From: Sphingobacterium sp.
GTDB taxonomy: Bacteria > Bacteroidota > Bacteroidia > SpSt-205
Assembly (NCBI GenBank): GCA_028276345.1
Contig: JAPYWM010000071.1
Coordinates: 1-6,805 of the forward strand
Direction: 5' to 3'
Length of the DNA stretch: 6,805 bases
Below are positions 4,754 through 6,805 of the stretch, one piece after another. Position 1 is the first letter of the stretch. The number at the start of each line of letters is the position of its first letter. The translations under genes were made by a program, and so were the position numbers. The notes beneath the pieces are model-generated. The model saw only the letters and a program-made list of their open reading frames with translations, did not search any database and had not been told where the DNA came from.

Positions 4754-6010
4754 ATGCCCATCTGGCGCCCCTTCACGCCCCACCACGACGAGACGCCGCC
4801 GCCCCTCCGCATCGTACGAGCACAAGGCGCCTACCTCTACATCGACGACGGCCGTAGCCTCTGGGACGGCACCTGCGCCTGGTGGGTCACCGTCCACGGC
4901 CATGCCCACCCCTACATCGCCGAGGCCATCGCCCGACAGGCCGCTACCCTGGACCACGTGCTCTTTGGCGACCTCATCCACCCCCCCGCCGAAATCCTCG
5001 CCGAAAAACTCAGCCAGAAAACCGGCCTACCCTATGTATTCTTTTCCGACAATGGCTCCACCGCCACCGAAGTTGCCATCAAGATCGCCATTCAGTACTT
5101 TTTCAACCAGGGGCGGCCCCGCAAGACCCTCTTAGCGCTGGAAGGCGCCTACCACGGGGATACCTTCGGCGCCATGGCCGCCTCGGCGCGAGACCTTTTT
5201 ACCCGGCCGTTTGAACCGTTCCTCTTTGAAGTGAAGTTTTTGCCCTTCCCCAGCCCGGAAAATGAAGCGCGCTTTCAGGCTGCCCTCGCCGAGATAGAAA
5301 ACGACCCCGATATTATTGGCTTTATTGGGGAGCCAATTCTCCAGGGGGTGGCGGGCATGCGGTCATATACCCCGGCGGCGTGGGACGCGATCGCCCGAGC
5401 CGTGCGCAAGGCTGGGGGCCTGGTGATTGCAGATGAAGTCTTCACGGGCTTTGGGCGGACGGGTAGCTTTTTAGCCACTGACCAGTGCCAGGAGAAACCC
5501 GACCTCCTGTGCCTCTCCAAGGGGGTCACGGGGGGCTTTCTGCCGCTGGGGCTGACCCTGGCCGCTGCGCACGTCTTCGAAGCTTTTCGGGGGAAAGACC
5601 CCCTGCGCACCTTTTATCATGGCCACTCTTACACCGGCAATCCTATCGCCTGCGCCGCCGCCGTAGCGAACTTAGAGCTGTGGGAGCGGCCCGAAACCCC
5701 CCAAAAACTCCATGAGCTGGTGCAGGCACAGGCCACCTTAGCCGACAAGCTTCGCCAGCTCCTGCCGCCTCATACCGTGCGCCACACGGGGCTGGTCCTG
5801 GCCATAGACCTACCCGGCACGCCAGGCTACATAGCGGAACACCGCCACCACCTCAAAGCCTATGCAATAAGTCGGGGCGTTTACCTGCGGCCGCTGGGGT
5901 CTGTGGCCTATATCCTGCCTACCCTTGCCAGCCGCCCTGAGGAGCTTGCGTATGCGGCTGAGGTGGTATTGTCGTACGTACAGGAAAGGGGTACAGTGGC
6001 GGCCTTGTGA
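4754..6010 (+). CDS. bioA: Adenosylmethionine-8-amino-7-oxononanoate aminotransferase (DAPA synthase)
   Basis: Class III PLP aminotransferase that converts KAPA to DAPA, the antepenultimate step of biotin synthesis, normally using S-adenosylmethionine as amino donor. The 418-aa protein has the BioA hallmarks. These are IWRPFT near the N-terminus, LWDGTCAWWVTVHGHAHP (36-53; SSWW in E. coli), the cofactor phosphate loop GSTATE (101-106), GAYHGDTFGAM (131-141), Asp227 in IADEVF and the PLP lysine Lys256 in LSKGVTGG. HGHSYTGNPIACA (289-301) and Arg379 in LRPLGS are also present. The residue aligned with E. coli Tyr17 is Phe7, a change in a substrate-contact position that also occurs in other BioA proteins. 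The ATG at 4754 follows the oxygenase TGA after 3 nt. A GAGG just before it is too close to be a good ribosome-binding site. No other biotin genes are in view. Confidence 0.93.
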   Translation: MPIWRPFTPHHDETPPPLRIVRAQGAYLYIDDGRSLWDGTCAWWVTVHGHAHPYIAEAIARQAATLDHVLFGDLIHPPAEILAEKLSQKTGLPYVFFSDNGSTATEVAIKIAIQYFFNQGRPRKTLLALEGAYHGDTFGAMAASARDLFTRPFEPFLFEVKFLPFPSPENEARFQAALAEIENDPDIIGFIGEPILQGVAGMRSYTPAAWDAIARAVRKAGGLVIADEVFTGFGRTGSFLATDQCQEKPDLLCLSKGVTGGFLPLGLTLAAAHVFEAFRGKDPLRTFYHGHSYTGNPIACAAAVANLELWERPETPQKLHELVQAQATLADKLRQLLPPHTVRHTGLVLAIDLPGTPGYIAEHRHHLKAYAISRGVYLRPLGSVAYILPTLASRPEELAYAAEVVLSYVQERGTVAAL

Positions 6011-6087
6011 GGGGAGAGGGGCGTCCAGACATAATGCCAGCCTGAGACAAACGTTTCCCTTGAACGGAGCGTTTTCTTAGCAGTCCC

Positions 6088-6104
6088 GGCAAAAGCTTTT
6101 TGCC
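6088..6104 (+). repeat. 17-bp dyad overlapping the -33 region of the lyase-like gene
   Basis: GGCAAAA-GCT-TTTTGCC is a perfect 7-bp inverted repeat around a 3-nt centre. It covers the candidate -33 TTTG (6099-6102), a position where a bound protein would block RNA polymerase. No T run follows on either strand, so it does not look like an intrinsic terminator for bioA, although it could form a small RNA hairpin. Its role as an operator is inference. Confidence 0.45.
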
Positions 6105-6130
6105 TGTATCTGCTACAAACCCTAACTTTG
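6099..6130 (+). promoter_or_regulatory. Promoter for the sphingosine-phosphate-lyase-like gene (TTTG-N20-TAnnTTTG)
   Basis: TTTG at 6099-6102 and TAACTTTG at 6123-6130, 20 nt apart, match both halves of the Bacteroidota housekeeping promoter consensus at an accepted spacing. It is the only complete match I found in the window. The -7 box ends 7 nt before the ATG at 6138, so transcription should begin at or within a few bases of the start codon. Confidence 0.7.
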
Positions 6131-6137
6131 ACCGCCT

Positions 6138-6805
6138 ATGGGTTCCTATCACCTGCCCCCCCACGGCCAAGAGCCCGAGGCTATCCTATCGGAAATCCAC
6201 CGCCGCAAACAGCATGACGTCGATGCCCTCGGAAGCCGGGCCTGGAGCTTGGTCTATTACCACAGTCCGGAGCTGCACGACCTTGTTCAGAAGGTTTACG
6301 GCTTCTACATTGCGGAAAATGCCCTCAACCCCATGGCCTTCCCCAGCCTGCGGCAGATGGAGCGGGAAGTGGTGGAGATCGTGGGCGGCCTCGTGCACAG
6401 GCCTGAGGGCGGCGGCGGCACGATGACCAGTGGGGGGACGGAGAGCCTCTTTCTGGCGCTCAAAGCAGCGCGGGATTATGCGGTGCAGCAGCGGCCATAC
6501 CTCTCCCAGATGGAAGTCGTAGCGCCTATTTCCGCCCATCCGGCTATTGACAAGGCGGCGCACTACCTGGGCCTCAAAGTCATTCACACGCCCACAGATG
6601 CCAATGGCGCGGCCGATGTGGAGGCCATGGAGGCGGCGATTTCGGAGCGGACAATCCTCCTCATTGGCTCGGCGCCGTCGTACCCGCACGGGATAATGGA
6701 CCCCATTCCGGCCATAGCGTCCCTGGCTCGCCGGCACAACCTCTGGCTCCATGTAGATGCTTGCGTGGGCGGCATGGTCTGGCCATTCTTAGAAAAGCTC
6801 GGGCA
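6138..6805 (+). CDS. Sphingosine-1-phosphate-lyase-like PLP enzyme (group II decarboxylase family), partial at right edge
   Basis: The first 222 codons of a fold-type I PLP enzyme are present. They align without gross gaps, from memory, with the catalytic part of sphingosine-1-phosphate lyase. Matching segments are YGFYIAENALNP and FPSLRQMEREVV (about 54-79), the cofactor phosphate loop TSGGTES (97-103), SAHPAIDKAAHYLG (132-145) with the ring-stacking His134, SYPHGIMDPIP (181-191), and HVDACVGG (205-212) with Asp207 for the pyridine nitrogen. The Schiff-base lysine should follow soon after but lies outside the window. There is no N-terminal membrane segment, as in the soluble bacterial enzymes. 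Such lyases cleave phosphorylated sphingoid bases to an aldehyde and phosphoethanolamine. A related amino-acid decarboxylase cannot be excluded. An in-frame TGA at 6129-6131 makes ATG 6138 the first possible start. No Shine-Dalgarno sequence is visible. Confidence 0.87.
   Translation, partial: MGSYHLPPHGQEPEAILSEIHRRKQHDVDALGSRAWSLVYYHSPELHDLVQKVYGFYIAENALNPMAFPSLRQMEREVVEIVGGLVHRPEGGGGTMTSGGTESLFLALKAARDYAVQQRPYLSQMEVVAPISAHPAIDKAAHYLGLKVIHTPTDANGAADVEAMEAAISERTILLIGSAPSYPHGIMDPIPAIASLARRHNLWLHVDACVGGMVWPFLEKLG

Noticed and set aside
6049..6076. AAACG...CGTTT pairing followed by TCTT as a bioA terminator
   Set aside because: The stem is five pairs, AT-rich, with a 16-nt loop and no real T tract; too weak to call.
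5919..6170. Minus-strand frame crossing the bioA 3' end and the intergenic region
   Set aside because: It overlaps bioA and the lyase promoter, has no family resemblance, and lacks a supporting upstream signal.
6100..6426. Plus-strand frame starting before the lyase-like ATG
   Set aside because: It is out of frame with the lyase-like gene and has no motifs; the overlapping frame with TSGGTES is the real one.
6186..6752. Minus-strand open frame of about 188 codons at the right end
   Set aside because: It is antisense to the lyase-like gene, whose plus-strand frame carries clear PLP-enzyme motifs.
1..6805. CRISPR arrays, transposons, attachment sites, toxin-antitoxin or defence modules
   Set aside because: No tandem spaced repeats, transposase or integrase motifs, or short toxin/antitoxin pairs were visible. 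The two tRNAs show no duplicated 3' end that would suggest an integration site within the window.

Overview
The window looks like ordinary chromosome from a GC-rich member of the Bacteroidota or a close relative. Four things suggest this. ClpP has the N-terminal extension and 'GKRSALPHSRVMIHQPLGG' core typical of that phylum. A ribosomal protein bTHX gene is present, as in Bacteroidota and Thermus. Convincing Shine-Dalgarno sequences are almost absent. Elements matching the Bacteroidota promoter consensus (TTTG around -33, TAnnTTTG around -7) sit just ahead of genes. Thermophily is possible but not shown. No mobile element, CRISPR array, prophage or defence gene was seen.

Left two thirds, minus strand. 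Reading leftward from about 3791, a very compact transcription unit runs tRNA-Arg(CCU), 3 nt, tRNA-Leu(UAG), 1 nt, tig (trigger factor), 4-nt ATGA overlap, clpP, 0 nt, clpX. A GC hairpin with a short U tract overlaps the clpX stop codon. Immediately after it comes a TAnnTTTG element, then a 46-codon gene for ribosomal protein bTHX. That gene overlaps by ATGA with trpS, which runs off the left edge. This arm therefore couples decoding (two tRNAs, TrpRS, bTHX) with folding of nascent chains (trigger factor) and ATP-dependent proteolysis (ClpXP).

Right third, plus strand. A 31-bp divergent intergenic region separates the tRNAs from a 2-oxoglutarate/Fe(II) oxygenase of the isopenicillin-N-synthase-like superfamily. 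It is followed 3 nt later by bioA (biotin synthesis), so the two probably form an operon. After a 127-bp gap with a strong promoter match, a sphingosine-1-phosphate-lyase-like PLP enzyme begins and runs off the right edge, cut before its PLP lysine.

The most unusual features are architectural. clpP and clpX share one reading frame and are divided by a single TAA. The tig start codon lies 1 nt from the 3' end of a tRNA. TAnnTTTG-like boxes sit 6-7 nt before ATG codons, which implies leaderless mRNAs. Two back-to-back -7 boxes form the arms of one dyad between the divergent units. I found no convincing evidence for a wholly new biological system.
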